From Bacillus mycoides (GTDB lineage Bacteria; Bacillota; Bacilli; Bacillales; Bacillaceae_G): a DNA stretch of 64,000 nucleotides. The position numbers and the translations under genes are program-made. The stretch is taken from positions 186,001 to 250,000 of the forward strand of contig NZ_LXLV01000070.1 in assembly GCF_001757995.1 (NCBI RefSeq). Direction: 5' to 3'. Below are positions 54,189 to 63,979 of this stretch, one piece after another. The notes under the pieces are model-generated. The model made no database searches and had not been told where the DNA came from. It saw only the letters and a program-made list of their open reading frames with translations. Each line of letters opens with the position of its first letter. Position 1 is the first letter of the stretch.

Positions 54189-55300
54189 TTGTTGAAGTGT
54201 TGTAAAATCGCTTCTACAATACGCTCTGATGCACGACCATCGCCGTAAGGGTTAGATGCTTTCGTCATCTTATCATGAGCTTCTTTATCAGATAACAACT
54301 CATCAGCAAGACCAAAGATTGTCTCTTCATCGGTTCCTGCTAATTTCAATGTACCTGCTTCGATACCTTCTGGGCGTTCCGTCGTGTCACGAAGGACAAG
54401 AACTGGCACACCTAGTGATGGTGCTTCCTCTTGTACACCACCAGAATCAGTTAACATTAAGTATGAACGAGCTGCAACGTTATGGAAATCGATTACATCT
54501 AGCGGCTCAATTAAATGAATGCGGCTATGCTCACCTAAAATATCATTCGCTATTTCGCGAACAACAGGGTTCATATGAACAGGATATACAACTTGTACAT
54601 CTTCGTGCTTATCAACAAGACGCTTAATTGCACGGAACATATTGCGCATTGGTTCTCCTAAGTTTTCACGACGATGTGCTGTCATAAGTACAAGACGATC
54701 ATTTCCAAGTTTCTCTAACACCGGATGGCTATAAGTTTCTTTTACAGTCGTCTTCAGTGCATCGATCGCTGTATTTCCTGTTACGAAAATACGTGACTTA
54801 TCTTTATTTTCTTTTTGTAAGTTCGCTGCTGATTTTGTTGTGGGTGAGAAATGGAGATCCGCCATTACACCTGTTAGTTGGCGATTCATCTCTTCTGGAT
54901 ATGGAGAATACTTATCCCATGTACGAAGTCCTGCTTCAACATGTCCTACTGGAATTTGATTATAGAAAGCAGCTAAGCTTGCAATAAATGTCGTCGTTGT
55001 ATCACCATGCACAAGTACGATATCAGGCTTCGCTTCTTTCATTACTTTATCTAAACCTTCTAAACCACGTGTTGTAATATCAATTAACGTTTGACGATCT
55101 TTCATGATATTCAAATCGAAATCTGGCGTAATTCCAAAGATATTTAATACTTGATCTAACATTTGACGGTGTTGTGCTGTTACAGTCACAATTGATTCAA
55201 TCTTTTCTGGGTGCTTTTGCAACTCTAATACAAGAGGTGCCATTTTAATTGCTTCTGGTCGTGTCCCGAAAATTGTCATTACTTTTAAACGTTCAGTCAT
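54185..55300 (-). CDS. mnaA: UDP-N-acetylglucosamine 2-epimerase (non-hydrolysing)
   Basis: The enzyme interconverts UDP-GlcNAc and UDP-ManNAc, supplying ManNAc for wall teichoic acid-like and secondary cell-wall polymers. The 371 residues are the usual length. Motifs include TIFGTRPEAIKMAPLVLEL near the start, HGDTTTTFIASLAAFYNQIP with VGHVEAGLRT near 95-125, and the C-terminal LTDSGGVQEEAPSLGVPVLV that binds UDP and holds catalytic residues. It could also be called WecB. It is near tagO and ugd, forming a polymer-precursor cluster. Confidence 0.94.
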   Translation of the reverse strand: MTERLKVMTIFGTRPEAIKMAPLVLELQKHPEKIESIVTVTAQHRQMLDQVLNIFGITPDFDLNIMKDRQTLIDITTRGLEGLDKVMKEAKPDIVLVHGDTTTTFIASLAAFYNQIPVGHVEAGLRTWDKYSPYPEEMNRQLTGVMADLHFSPTTKSAANLQKENKDKSRIFVTGNTAIDALKTTVKETYSHPVLEKLGNDRLVLMTAHRRENLGEPMRNMFRAIKRLVDKHEDVQVVYPVHMNPVVREIANDILGEHSRIHLIEPLDVIDFHNVAARSYLMLTDSGGVQEEAPSLGVPVLVLRDTTERPEGIEAGTLKLAGTDEETIFGLADELLSDKEAHDKMTKASNPYGDGRASERIVEAILQHFNK

Positions 55301-55375
55301 TTCATTTCCTCTTTTCTTTCACTAGTTAAAACTTCTATTATCGCATATAAAAATATGCATGTAGAAATACATTTT

Positions 55376-56701
55376 TTAACGCGCCTGAGAAACATTACTA
55401 TTACAGACACCTTTTCGCCCAACTGAGTAATAATCTAATCCCTGCTTCTCGGCATCCTCATTAGTATAACAATTTCTCCCATCAAATAGAATAAGTTCCC
55501 TCATAAGCTGTGCATACTTTTCTAGCGGATAATTTCGAATTGATTCCCATTCTGTTACGATAAAAACTGCATGCGCCTCTCTAATCGATTCATCTATACA
55601 CTCAGCGTATCGTATCGTATTTCCAAATAAACCTCTTACATTTTGAATGGCTTGCGGGTCATATACAACCACATCCGCACCTATATTAATCAATTCTTCT
55701 ATTATAATAAGAGATGGTGCTTCCCTAATATCGTCAGTATTCGGTTTGAATGCTGCACCAAGAACCGCAATTCGTTTCTTCTTCATATCTATAATTTTCT
55801 TCGCTTTTTCAACTAACAACAACTGTTGTTTATTATTCACTTCGATGACTGCTTTCAACAAGCGAAAATCATGAGAAACATTCCCTGCAATTTGCACAAG
55901 TGCTTTCGTATCTTTTGGAAAACAAGATCCTCCATATCCGATGCCTGCATTTAAAAAAGATGCACCAATTCTCTTATCCATCCCCATCCCTGTAGCTACA
56001 TCTAATATATCTGCGCCCACTTGCTCACATATATTAGAAATTTCATTAATAAAACTAATCTTCGTAGCTAAAAAAGCATTAGATGCATATTTAATCATCT
56101 CAGCACTTCGAATATCTGTAATATACGTTTTTAAGCTTAATTTACTGTACAAACTCTCCACTTTCCTTGCAGCTTCTTTACTACATGCTCCAATTACGAT
56201 ACGATCACCATGAAAAAAATCATAAATACCAGAACCTTCCCTTAAAAATTCTGGATTCGATACAATATATAATTCATGTCTACCTTGTAGTTTATCCTCA
56301 ATCCATTCTCTCATTACATCATTTGTCCCTACAGGAACCGTACTTTTCGTAACAACAATAATATCGTTATTCACATATGTTCCAATATCATCACAAGCAC
56401 TACGAATATACGTTAAATCTGCTGTTCCATCTAATGAAGATGGCGTTCCAACTGCAATAAATATAAACTCTACATCATTAAATGCCGTTGATTTACTTGC
56501 TGTAAAAGTTAAATGACTATTTTCGTATGCTTCATTTATTAATTCACTTAATCCACATTCATAAATAGGTAACTCGCCTTGTTTAATCCGTTCAATTTTT
56601 TCACTATTTATATCGAAACATGTGACTGAATGTCCCAATCTCGCCAATCCTACTCCCGTAATCAATCCAACATATCCGATACCTATTATCGTAATTTTCA
56701 T
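55376..56701 (-). CDS. UDP-glucose 6-dehydrogenase
   Basis: The 441-residue enzyme oxidises UDP-glucose (or a related UDP-sugar) to the uronic acid with two NAD+. It has the N-terminal NAD motif IGIGYVGLITGVGLARLG, the catalytic cysteine in GYGGSCFPKDTKALV near residue 250, and the C-terminal UDP-binding half beginning LGAAFKPNTDDIREAPS. The ATG at 56701 follows GAAAGGAAA; the upstream 15 codons are a hydrophobic chance extension. It is TuaD/Ugd-like. Product use, such as capsule or teichuronic acid, is not evident from neighbours. Confidence 0.92.
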   Translation of the reverse strand: MKITIIGIGYVGLITGVGLARLGHSVTCFDINSEKIERIKQGELPIYECGLSELINEAYENSHLTFTASKSTAFNDVEFIFIAVGTPSSLDGTADLTYIRSACDDIGTYVNNDIIVVTKSTVPVGTNDVMREWIEDKLQGRHELYIVSNPEFLREGSGIYDFFHGDRIVIGACSKEAARKVESLYSKLSLKTYITDIRSAEMIKYASNAFLATKISFINEISNICEQVGADILDVATGMGMDKRIGASFLNAGIGYGGSCFPKDTKALVQIAGNVSHDFRLLKAVIEVNNKQQLLLVEKAKKIIDMKKKRIAVLGAAFKPNTDDIREAPSLIIIEELINIGADVVVYDPQAIQNVRGLFGNTIRYAECIDESIREAHAVFIVTEWESIRNYPLEKYAQLMRELILFDGRNCYTNEDAEKQGLDYYSVGRKGVCNSNVSQAR

Positions 56702-56926
56702 TTTCCTTTCGCACAGGAATATACATAAGAAAATATACGAATACATAGAATTCTCCCTGTGCTTCCCCCCCTCACACTAAGAATGAGAAAACTCTGTCAC
56801 TTCTTTATTATATGAATTGTTTTTTCATTCTTTTTTAAGATTTTGTAAAGTTAAATGATGCAATATATACAAAATGTAAATTCCCACAATTTAACACGGA
56901 ACTTACTCATTTTTACGTGCAACACT

Positions 56927-56932
56927 TATAAT
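56927..56932 (+). promoter_or_regulatory. -10 box upstream of the small ORF and tagO
   Basis: A perfect TATAAT lies 40 bases upstream of the 40-codon ORF. The -35 region (TTACTC, 18 bases upstream) is weak. The rest of 56702-56920 shows no other feature. Confidence 0.45.
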
Positions 56933-56971
56933 ACTGAAACAAAAGTCATCGCTATATGAGAGGGAAGTACA

Positions 56972-57094
56972 ATGTCATATTACAAGCCACAATATGAGAG
57001 CAACCTTCTCAAAGGACACAACATTCCATATCCAATTGTCATATATTCTATTCACTACCCTTTACAGCCAAAAGAAAAAAAGATTGAATTCTAA
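56972..57094 (+). CDS. Small ORF of 40 codons upstream of tagO
   Basis: ATG at 56972 follows GAGAGGGAAG by four bases and reads MSYYKPQYESNLLKGHNIPY to a stop at 57094, for 40 residues, rich in tyrosine and proline with a lysine cluster near the end. A TATAAT box lies upstream and tagO begins 103 bases downstream with its own site. No family recognised; it might be a leader peptide or a small conserved protein. Support is the ribosome site and promoter only. Confidence 0.45.
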   Translation: MSYYKPQYESNLLKGHNIPYPIVIYSIHYPLQPKEKKIEF

Positions 57095-57197
57095 TCTTTT
57101 TGTGATACCATATGTTATGAGCCTGTAAATAAACATCATAATTTTCAGATAAATACAATTGAAAAAATTACGTTAAACTATAAAGGGTGGGGTATTA

Positions 57198-58271
57198 ATG
57201 GACTCACAAGTGATTTATGCCATTTTGGCATCTTTCATCACTGTACTCGTCGTTACTCCTTTAGTTATTAAATTAGCTTTCAAAATAGGAGCAACAGATA
57301 AGCCAAACGCGCGTAAAGTACACCAAAAAATTATGCCTCGTCTTGGCGGGTTAGCAATTTTCATTGGTGTAGCTGTAGGATTTGTTGTTGGTGGATTATA
57401 CGAACAAAGAATGCTATCGATAACTTTAGGTGCTATCATCATTGTTATCATCGGGATTTTAGATGATATGTACGAACTATCTGCGAAGGTAAAATTCGGT
57501 GGACAACTATTAGTTGCCATCATGATTGTCAAAAGTGGATTATTAGTGCAAGTATTATATATTCCAATCCTTGGAGATACTGAACTCGGATGGCTTGCTT
57601 ATCCAATTACAGTATTTTGGATTGTCGGTATTACAAATGCCATCAACTTAATTGATGGATTAGATGGATTGTCCGCAGGGATTTCATCTATCGTACTTGC
57701 AACGCTAGCATATATGGCCTTCACTAGCCCATGGGGTACTGGAGCAGCTATTATATTACCTCTAGCACTGATTACATTAGCAAGTACAATTGGATTTTTA
57801 TTCTACAACTTCCATCCAGCAAAAATCTTCATGGGAGATACAGGAGCACTATTTTTAGGATACTGTATTTCTGTTATATCGTTACTTGGATTATACAAAA
57901 GCGTAACGTTATTCAGCTTTATCGTTCCAATTATTATTTTAGGTGTACCTATATTTGATACGACGTTTGCAATTATCCGCCGTATCGTAAATAAAAAGCC
58001 TATCTCAGCACCAGATAAGTCGCATTTACATCACCGTTTACTTGCAATGGGATTCTCTCATCGTAAAACGGTACTAATTATTTACGCATTTGGTATTTTC
58101 TTTAGTGTAAATGCAATCATTTTCACTAGTGCGACATTATGGTTATCCATCATTCTTCTTTTCGTTTTAATCTTCTTTACAGAAATCATTGCTGAAGTAA
58201 TCGGTCTTGTACACGAACGTTACAAACCAATTATTTCCTTCTATAAAAAAGTGAAAAAACGCGAAGACTAA
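57198..58271 (+). CDS. tagO: Undecaprenyl-phosphate GlcNAc-1-phosphate transferase (TagO/WecA)
   Basis: TagO starts wall polymer synthesis by moving GlcNAc-1-P from UDP-GlcNAc to undecaprenyl phosphate at the inner membrane. The 357-residue protein has about ten or eleven helices and the family motifs ILDDMYELSAKVKFGGQ near 92-108, NAINLIDGLDGLSAG near 148 and FMGDTGALFLG near 212, with the cytoplasmic HHR loop KSHLHHRLLAMGFSHRKTV near 275. AAAGGGTGGGG precedes the ATG. Confidence 0.95.
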   Translation: MDSQVIYAILASFITVLVVTPLVIKLAFKIGATDKPNARKVHQKIMPRLGGLAIFIGVAVGFVVGGLYEQRMLSITLGAIIIVIIGILDDMYELSAKVKFGGQLLVAIMIVKSGLLVQVLYIPILGDTELGWLAYPITVFWIVGITNAINLIDGLDGLSAGISSIVLATLAYMAFTSPWGTGAAIILPLALITLASTIGFLFYNFHPAKIFMGDTGALFLGYCISVISLLGLYKSVTLFSFIVPIIILGVPIFDTTFAIIRRIVNKKPISAPDKSHLHHRLLAMGFSHRKTVLIIYAFGIFFSVNAIIFTSATLWLSIILLFVLIFFTEIIAEVIGLVHERYKPIISFYKKVKKRED

Positions 58272-58304
58272 TTGTAGTATAGCCTTTACTATTATGAAAT
58301 ATTC

Positions 58305-58342
58305 AAATAGCCTCCTCTTTTCATAAGAGGAGGCTATTTTTT
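58305..58342 (+). terminator. Terminator of tagO
   Basis: AAATAGCCTCCTCTT pairs with AAGAGGAGGCTATTT around a four-base loop, then TTTTT. Confidence 0.9.
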
Positions 58343-58479
58343 ATTTTTTAATCCTTATTCCCCATTTCCAAAATATAGATTGTTTGAGAGTGCCTCTATT
58401 GGAGAAAGATATACGTATAACGAAAAAAGTATCAAATTTTTATTTTTACATCTTGATTGTCAAACTGAGGGTGAATGTT

Positions 58480-59217
58480 ATGATCAAGCGATTACTTCAA
58501 TGTATAATTTTATTTTTAACTATTACTATGTACGCATCATCGAATACAAAAGCAACTACAGACATTCAAGCAGAAGATCACCAAAGCACTCAAACTACCT
58601 CTCCTACAAAAAAAATTGCGTACTTAACATTTGATGACGGACCAAATAAATACACACCACAAATTTTAAATATTTTAAAAGAGAAGAACGGAAAAGCAAC
58701 CTTCTTCGTTATTGGCGGAAAGGTGCCACATTATAAAAAAACGATGGAGCGATTGATTAAAGATGGACATTATATCGGTCTCCATAGTATGTCGCATGAT
58801 GTAAAACGTCTTTATACTGGTGAACCATCTGTTTTAATTGCAGAAATGGAGCAAACCCAAAACATTGTCCAGCAAGTTACACATTTAAATACACATCTCG
58901 TTCGTGTCCCATACGGTAGCATGCCTTACTTAAAAAAGAATTACCGTGATGCACTCGTATCTGCCCAGTATAAAATGTGGGATTGGACAATTGATACATA
59001 TGACTGGAAAAGCTATGATAATCCTTCCGCAATACTAGAAAGAGTACGAAATCAAAGCGATGAACAAGTAGAGGTTATTTTAATGCATGATTCTAGTGTC
59101 ACAGTGCAAATACTCCCAAAAGTAATTGATTATTTACACTCACAAGGATATAAACTACTTCCCTACAATCCATCTTCCCATCTCGAAGTGAATTTTTGGA
59201 AAGACACAAGATTGTAA
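58480..59217 (+). CDS. Polysaccharide deacetylase (NodB domain), secreted
   Basis: The 245-residue protein has a signal peptide (residues 1-24, CIILFLTITMYASSNTKA) and a carbohydrate esterase family 4 domain: TFDDGPN near 50 with the metal-binding aspartate, HSMSHDVKRL near 105 with two metal-binding histidines, RVPYGSM near 145, and MHDSS near 210. It should remove acetyl groups from GlcNAc or MurNAc residues of the wall. I use the ATG at 58480, after GAGGGTG; the frame begins at 58384 without a site. The target polymer is unknown. Confidence 0.88.
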   Translation: MIKRLLQCIILFLTITMYASSNTKATTDIQAEDHQSTQTTSPTKKIAYLTFDDGPNKYTPQILNILKEKNGKATFFVIGGKVPHYKKTMERLIKDGHYIGLHSMSHDVKRLYTGEPSVLIAEMEQTQNIVQQVTHLNTHLVRVPYGSMPYLKKNYRDALVSAQYKMWDWTIDTYDWKSYDNPSAILERVRNQSDEQVEVILMHDSSVTVQILPKVIDYLHSQGYKLLPYNPSSHLEVNFWKDTRL

Positions 59218-59246
59218 CAGCTTTAGTGCCTATGTACTAAAGCTGT
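59217..59246 (+). terminator. Terminator of the deacetylase gene
   Basis: ACAGCTTTAGT pairs with ACTAAAGCTGT, followed by TTTATTTTT. Confidence 0.85.
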
Positions 59247-59321
59247 TTTATTTTTCTCTTCCCACACTTCTCATTTTTGTGTAAAATTTTAAATAGTGAT
59301 GAAGTTTCGAGGTGAATAGAA

Positions 59322-62000
59322 ATGAAACGAATAGATCTCATTTTTAACGCAATACAAAAAGGGAATTATACAGAAGGTGTAACAGCATCAGAACTCGCTA
59401 CACTTCTACAGTTAGACCGTGCAAATGTTAGTAGCGATTTAAACAAGCTTGTGAAAGATAATCGTTTATTAAAAACGAGTACACGCCCTGTCCGTTTTTA
59501 TATAGAAACGAACACTTCATTGGAAACGCATTCAGCAAAGGGTACTTCATTAGATACATTTGCTATTGAAAATACAAGCCTAAAAATTGCAATTGAAAAA
59601 GCAAAAGCTTCTATTCTCTATCCTCCAAACGGTATGCATACTTTACTACTTGGAGAAACAGGTGTCGGAAAATCGATGTTCGCTTCTTTAATGCACGAAT
59701 ACGCAATTGAAGTGGAACAACTTCCAAAAGATGCACCTTTTATCGTCTTTAACTGTGCTGATTATGCAAACAATCCACAACTACTACTTGGACAGTTATT
59801 TGGGATAAAAAAAGGAGCTTACACAGGTGCTAGTGATCAAAAAGGGTTAATTGAAAAAGCACATGAAGGAATCCTTTTCTTAGATGAAGTACATCGCCTT
59901 CCTCCAGAGGGACAAGAAATGCTTTTCACCTTTATTGACCGCGGGGTATACCGCCGCCTTGGAGAAACAGAAAATGAACGTAAGGCACGAGTGTTGATTA
60001 TTACTGCAACAACCGAAGAACCAAATTCATTTTTATTAAAAACATTTACAAGACGTATTCCGATGACCGTTACGCTTCCACCACTTCGTGAGCGAACACA
60101 TAAAGAACGGTTTGCTTTACTACAGCTATTTTTCACAAATGAAGCAATTCGTCTAAGGAAAGAGATTCATGTTAGTCCAAATACAATGCGTGCTTTCGTC
60201 TTTTACAATTGTCCAAATAACATCGGTCAATTGAAAACGGACGTACAAATTGCCTGTGCGAAAGCTTATTCTGATTTCGTAACAAAGAAACGTGATTCTG
60301 TCTGTGTTTCAAGTACAGATTTACCTTGGTATATGAAAGAGGGATTATTTATTGAAAGAAAGAGCCGTCATCTATATCAAATACCAAATGAAACATTTGT
60401 ATTTACAGGCGATGAAGGTTGGAGTAAGCATACAGTAGAACCCGAAGGAAGTCGCTCTTCTATTTACGATTATATTGATTATAAATATGAAGAACTTCAA
60501 GCACGAGGCATTGAAGAGGAAGAATTAGAATTACTAATAGAAAATGATGTTCAAAGCTTTTTCGTCCAATACTTTAACCAAATATCTAAAAAAACAAGTC
60601 ATGAAAATGTTTTTAAAATTGTGGATCGTAATATTGTTTCTGTATGTGAAAAAATTGCGGAACTAGCTGAAAAATATTTATCTAAAACTTTCGATGAAAA
60701 AGTGTTTCTCGCCTTAAGTTTACATGTACAGACAACTCTACAACGTTTACAGGGCGGGAAACAAATTCACCACCCACAATTAAATCAAATTCGTACGAAA
60801 TATAAAGAAGCTTTTTCCGTAGCTATGCAATGTATTCAGCTATTAGAAGAAGAATTACAAATAACCATGCCTATTGATGAAGCAGGCTTTTTAACAATGT
60901 TCTTCGTTGTTGATCCAATTCCTGCCTCACAAACAGAAGTAAAAGTATTAATATTAGCACACGGTAATGGCATCGCAACAGAAATGGCAAACGTTGCAAA
61001 CGAACTTCTCGGTATCGATGAAGTAACTGGTATCGATATGCCCTTGCATGAATCACCAAAAGACTTCTTAGAGCGTGTTAAAGTGTATATGAAAACACTT
61101 CAAAATGTAAACGGGCTTCTCTTGCTTGTTGATATGGGATCTCTCGCTTATATTGGTGATATATTAGAAACTGAATTCAAAATCCCTGTCCGTGTTCTTT
61201 CAATGACGAGCACACCACACGCATTAGAAGCAGCTCGAAAAGCTCAGCTTGGCTATTCATTAGATGCACTATACGAAACAGTGAAGAACTTAACGCCGTT
61301 CTATTTAAACGTACAGGAAGAAAAGAAAAAGCCACTGTCGCCAATGAAATCCGTGATTTTAACAGCTTGTTTAACTGGCGAAGGAAGTGCTTTAGCAATT
61401 CAAAAAATGTTAGAGAACTATTTACGCTTTGATAAAGACTTAATTGAAATTATTCCGATTAGCATCGTTCACGAAAAAGATTTAACGAAAATGATTGAGA
61501 ACATTAAGAAAGAGCGTAACATCATTTGTATCGTCACGAATTTCGATGTGCAAGTACCTTGCTTAACATATCATTTCCAAGACATTGTGAACTACACAGC
61601 TATTCAACCAATTCAAGAATTAATTACGTATGAAGAAACATATGCGAAAATGGCTGATATTCTTGAACAACAAATGCAGCGTAACGATGGGGCATTACTT
61701 ATTAAAACAATTCGTTATGCATTAAATACAATTCAAGAATTGATTTCTTTACAGCTAACTCCCGACAGTTTAATGGGTGTGATTTTGCATATGAGCTGCA
61801 TGGTTGACCGTCTTCAAAAAGGCGAAAGTCTCCTCCCTCATCCTGATAAAGAGAAACGAAGACAAGATGAGTACTGGATGTATATGAAAGTGAAAAAAGC
61901 ACTGCAACCTATCGAAAATACATTTGAAATACAAATACCAGATGACGAAGTATTTTATGTAATGGACTTCTTCATCAAAAATCAACCTGTAAAGAATTAA
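59322..62000 (+). CDS. LevR-type sigma-54-dependent transcriptional activator with PTS domains
   Basis: This 892-residue regulator has an N-terminal winged helix (GVTASELATLLQLDRANVSS), a sigma-54 AAA+ domain with Walker A LLGETGVGKSMF near 108, the sigma-54 contact loop GAYTGA near 166 in place of GAFTGA, and ILFLDEVHRL; then a PRD region (about 440-540), an EIIA-type mannose-family domain with ILAHGNGIATEM near 550, and a C-terminal PRD. Phosphorylation of these domains by PTS proteins should set its activity. Neighbours include no PTS permease or -24/-12 promoter that I can see, so its target lies elsewhere. RpoN is encoded at the left end of the window. Confidence 0.9.
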   Translation: MKRIDLIFNAIQKGNYTEGVTASELATLLQLDRANVSSDLNKLVKDNRLLKTSTRPVRFYIETNTSLETHSAKGTSLDTFAIENTSLKIAIEKAKASILYPPNGMHTLLLGETGVGKSMFASLMHEYAIEVEQLPKDAPFIVFNCADYANNPQLLLGQLFGIKKGAYTGASDQKGLIEKAHEGILFLDEVHRLPPEGQEMLFTFIDRGVYRRLGETENERKARVLIITATTEEPNSFLLKTFTRRIPMTVTLPPLRERTHKERFALLQLFFTNEAIRLRKEIHVSPNTMRAFVFYNCPNNIGQLKTDVQIACAKAYSDFVTKKRDSVCVSSTDLPWYMKEGLFIERKSRHLYQIPNETFVFTGDEGWSKHTVEPEGSRSSIYDYIDYKYEELQARGIEEEELELLIENDVQSFFVQYFNQISKKTSHENVFKIVDRNIVSVCEKIAELAEKYLSKTFDEKVFLALSLHVQTTLQRLQGGKQIHHPQLNQIRTKYKEAFSVAMQCIQLLEEELQITMPIDEAGFLTMFFVVDPIPASQTEVKVLILAHGNGIATEMANVANELLGIDEVTGIDMPLHESPKDFLERVKVYMKTLQNVNGLLLLVDMGSLAYIGDILETEFKIPVRVLSMTSTPHALEAARKAQLGYSLDALYETVKNLTPFYLNVQEEKKKPLSPMKSVILTACLTGEGSALAIQKMLENYLRFDKDLIEIIPISIVHEKDLTKMIENIKKERNIICIVTNFDVQVPCLTYHFQDIVNYTAIQPIQELITYEETYAKMADILEQQMQRNDGALLIKTIRYALNTIQELISLQLTPDSLMGVILHMSCMVDRLQKGESLLPHPDKEKRRQDEYWMYMKVKKALQPIENTFEIQIPDDEVFYVMDFFIKNQPVKN

Positions 62001-62118
62001 ACTAGGCGATATTTTCGAGTAGTACCTAAGTACGTAGTAAGTGAAATTATATTAGTGATTTTTAAAATATATTGATTTACCGACAATAATCAACAATAGT
62101 AGCACTCTATATAATTAG

Positions 62119-62155
62119 AAAAGGCTGTTCCAAAATGTTTTTTGGACAGCCTTTT
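62119..62155. terminator. Bidirectional terminator between the LevR-type and CHRD genes
   Basis: AAAAGGCTGTTCCAAAA pairs with TTTTGGACAGCCTTTT with one mismatch and a four-base loop. It lies between convergent genes. Confidence 0.85.
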
Positions 62156-62158
62156 CGC

Positions 62159-62572
62159 TTACTTCTTTACTTCCCTTATTCTCCCCCTTATTTCTCCCTT
62201 TTTATTAGATTTCGTATAAACATTTACATATACATTTGCTTGCATTATCTCTTGAAACAAGCTGTCAAATGCTCTCCCCTGTAAAGGCCCTTCAAAATCC
62301 TCCACTTTAGCTACACCAGTAACGACTCCTTCATTCACACTAATTCCTTGCTCTAACGGACCAAACAAACTTAAAACAACTGGGCCCATTTGATTCGCTT
62401 TCCCTAAATGAATTTGGCATGACGTGATTTTTTTTATGTTTTTTAATATGACCCGATATTGCAACTTCTTTAAATCTTCACTAAAAATGAGCTCTGTTAC
62501 ACCGTAAGCTTCTGTATTTACAGGAGGTACTTCCCTCTTCCCTGTTAACCTAGCAAAGAAATGTGTTGTCAT
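62159..62572 (-). CDS. CHRD-domain protein
   Basis: The 137-residue protein is one CHRD (chordin) domain: FFARLTGKREVPPVNTEAYG at the start, ILKNIKKITSCQIHLGKANQ in the middle and VYTKSNKKGEIRGRIREVKK at the end. It has no signal peptide. CHRD proteins in Bacillus are uncharacterised. The ATG at 62572 follows GAGGAG by nine bases; an upstream start at 62605 is in frame but lacks a better site. Confidence 0.85.
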   Translation of the reverse strand: MTTHFFARLTGKREVPPVNTEAYGVTELIFSEDLKKLQYRVILKNIKKITSCQIHLGKANQMGPVVLSLFGPLEQGISVNEGVVTGVAKVEDFEGPLQGRAFDSLFQEIMQANVYVNVYTKSNKKGEIRGRIREVKK

Positions 62573-62761
62573 ACGGGCATTCTCCTCATATAAATTTCCC
62601 AGCACTACTTCTACTACTTTATGGTTTAGACATAATCATTTATGACTTTTTCAACTTTTAATTACGAAGAAAAGATTCACACAATCTTTACATTAAAATC
62701 GTTTCTTTTGCTTTACTCCCTCTTGTATAATGCACTTAGAAAAACAGTCTAGGAGGAAATT

Positions 62762-63943
62762 TTGAAAAATAATAACAACTCTTTCCAATCATTAATAGAG
62801 ATTTTCCTCGTATCATTTAAATTAGGACTTACTTCATTTGGTGGTCCCGTCGCCCATCTTGGTTATTTCCACCACGAATACATGCAAAAAAGAAAATGGA
62901 TGGATGAACGAAGTTACGGAGACTTAGTAGCACTATGTCAATTCCTTCCTGGACCAGCCAGCAGCCAAGTCGGGATGGGGATTGGGCTATTACGCGGCGG
63001 ATTATTAGGTGCCATTATTTCCTGGATTGGATTCACTCTACCATCTGTGCTCGTTTTAGTTTTCTTCGCTTCCTTCCTTAACCAGTTCGAACTTGGAAGT
63101 ACAGGCTGGATTCATGGACTGAAACTTGTAGCGGTCGCAATTGTCGCTCATGCAATATGGGGAATGGCTCAAAAGTTAACACCGGATCGAAACCGCGCAA
63201 CGATTGCAATTGCAACTGCCGCAATCGCCCTATTATGGACAAGTAGCTGGACACAAGTCATTCTCATTATAGTATCTGGCTTTATTGGTTGGTTTTTATA
63301 TCGCGGTCAGCCAATTAGCCAAGCAAATAAAATAAACGTACCTATTTCAAAAATGGTAGCTATGTCTTGTCTCGTCTTATTCTTCGGGCTATTAATACTG
63401 CTACCAATGTTACGACCGTACTCTTATTTCATCTCTTTATTTGACAGCTTCTATCGCTCTGGTGCACTTGTATTCGGAGGAGGGCATGTCGTACTTCCTC
63501 TTCTTGAAAGCGAATTTGTACAAAACGGGATGATGACAAAAGAACAATTTCTAGCCGGATACGGATTAACACAAGCAGTGCCAGGGCCACTATTTACATT
63601 CGCTTCTTATATAGGAGCAGTGCTAAATGGAACCGCCGGAGCAGTTGTTGCAACGATCGCTATCTTTCTTCCTGCCTTCCTGCTCGTTGTTGGCGTTTTA
63701 CCATTTTGGGACAGTGTAAGGAGAGTATCTTACATACAAGGTGCACTACTTGGAGTAAACGCAGCTGTTGTCGGTATTTTACTTGCAGCTTTTTATGATC
63801 CAATTTGGACGAGTACAATTATGAATTCTGTAGATTTCGTTTTTGCTTCTCTTCTATTTTGCTTACTCGCTTTTTGGAAAACACCACCTTGGGTTATCGT
63901 TATACTCGGGGCCTTCGGTGGATATGTTCTATCCATTTTGTAA
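62762..63943 (+). CDS. Chromate transporter (ChrA/CHR family), two-domain
   Basis: The 393-residue protein has about ten or twelve helices in two homologous halves. The CHR signature is FGGPVAHLGYFHHEY near residue 26 with LCQFLPGPASSQVGMGIG near 58, and FGGGHVVLPLLESEF in the second half near 240, with GLTQAVPGPLFTFASYIG. The family exports chromate, perhaps with other anions; no chromate link is shown by neighbours. The start is a TTG at 62762, five bases after AGGAGG. Confidence 0.9.
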   Translation: MKNNNNSFQSLIEIFLVSFKLGLTSFGGPVAHLGYFHHEYMQKRKWMDERSYGDLVALCQFLPGPASSQVGMGIGLLRGGLLGAIISWIGFTLPSVLVLVFFASFLNQFELGSTGWIHGLKLVAVAIVAHAIWGMAQKLTPDRNRATIAIATAAIALLWTSSWTQVILIIVSGFIGWFLYRGQPISQANKINVPISKMVAMSCLVLFFGLLILLPMLRPYSYFISLFDSFYRSGALVFGGGHVVLPLLESEFVQNGMMTKEQFLAGYGLTQAVPGPLFTFASYIGAVLNGTAGAVVATIAIFLPAFLLVVGVLPFWDSVRRVSYIQGALLGVNAAVVGILLAAFYDPIWTSTIMNSVDFVFASLLFCLLAFWKTPPWVIVILGAFGGYVLSIL

Positions 63944-63949
63944 GCACAA

Positions 63950-63979
63950 AAAACGACGGCCCTATTCAACCGTCGTTTT
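63950..63979. terminator. Terminator of the chromate transporter gene
   Basis: AAAACGACGG pairs with CCGTCGTTTT around a ten-base loop, flanked by A and T runs. It can serve a convergent minus-strand gene beyond the right edge as well. Confidence 0.8.
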
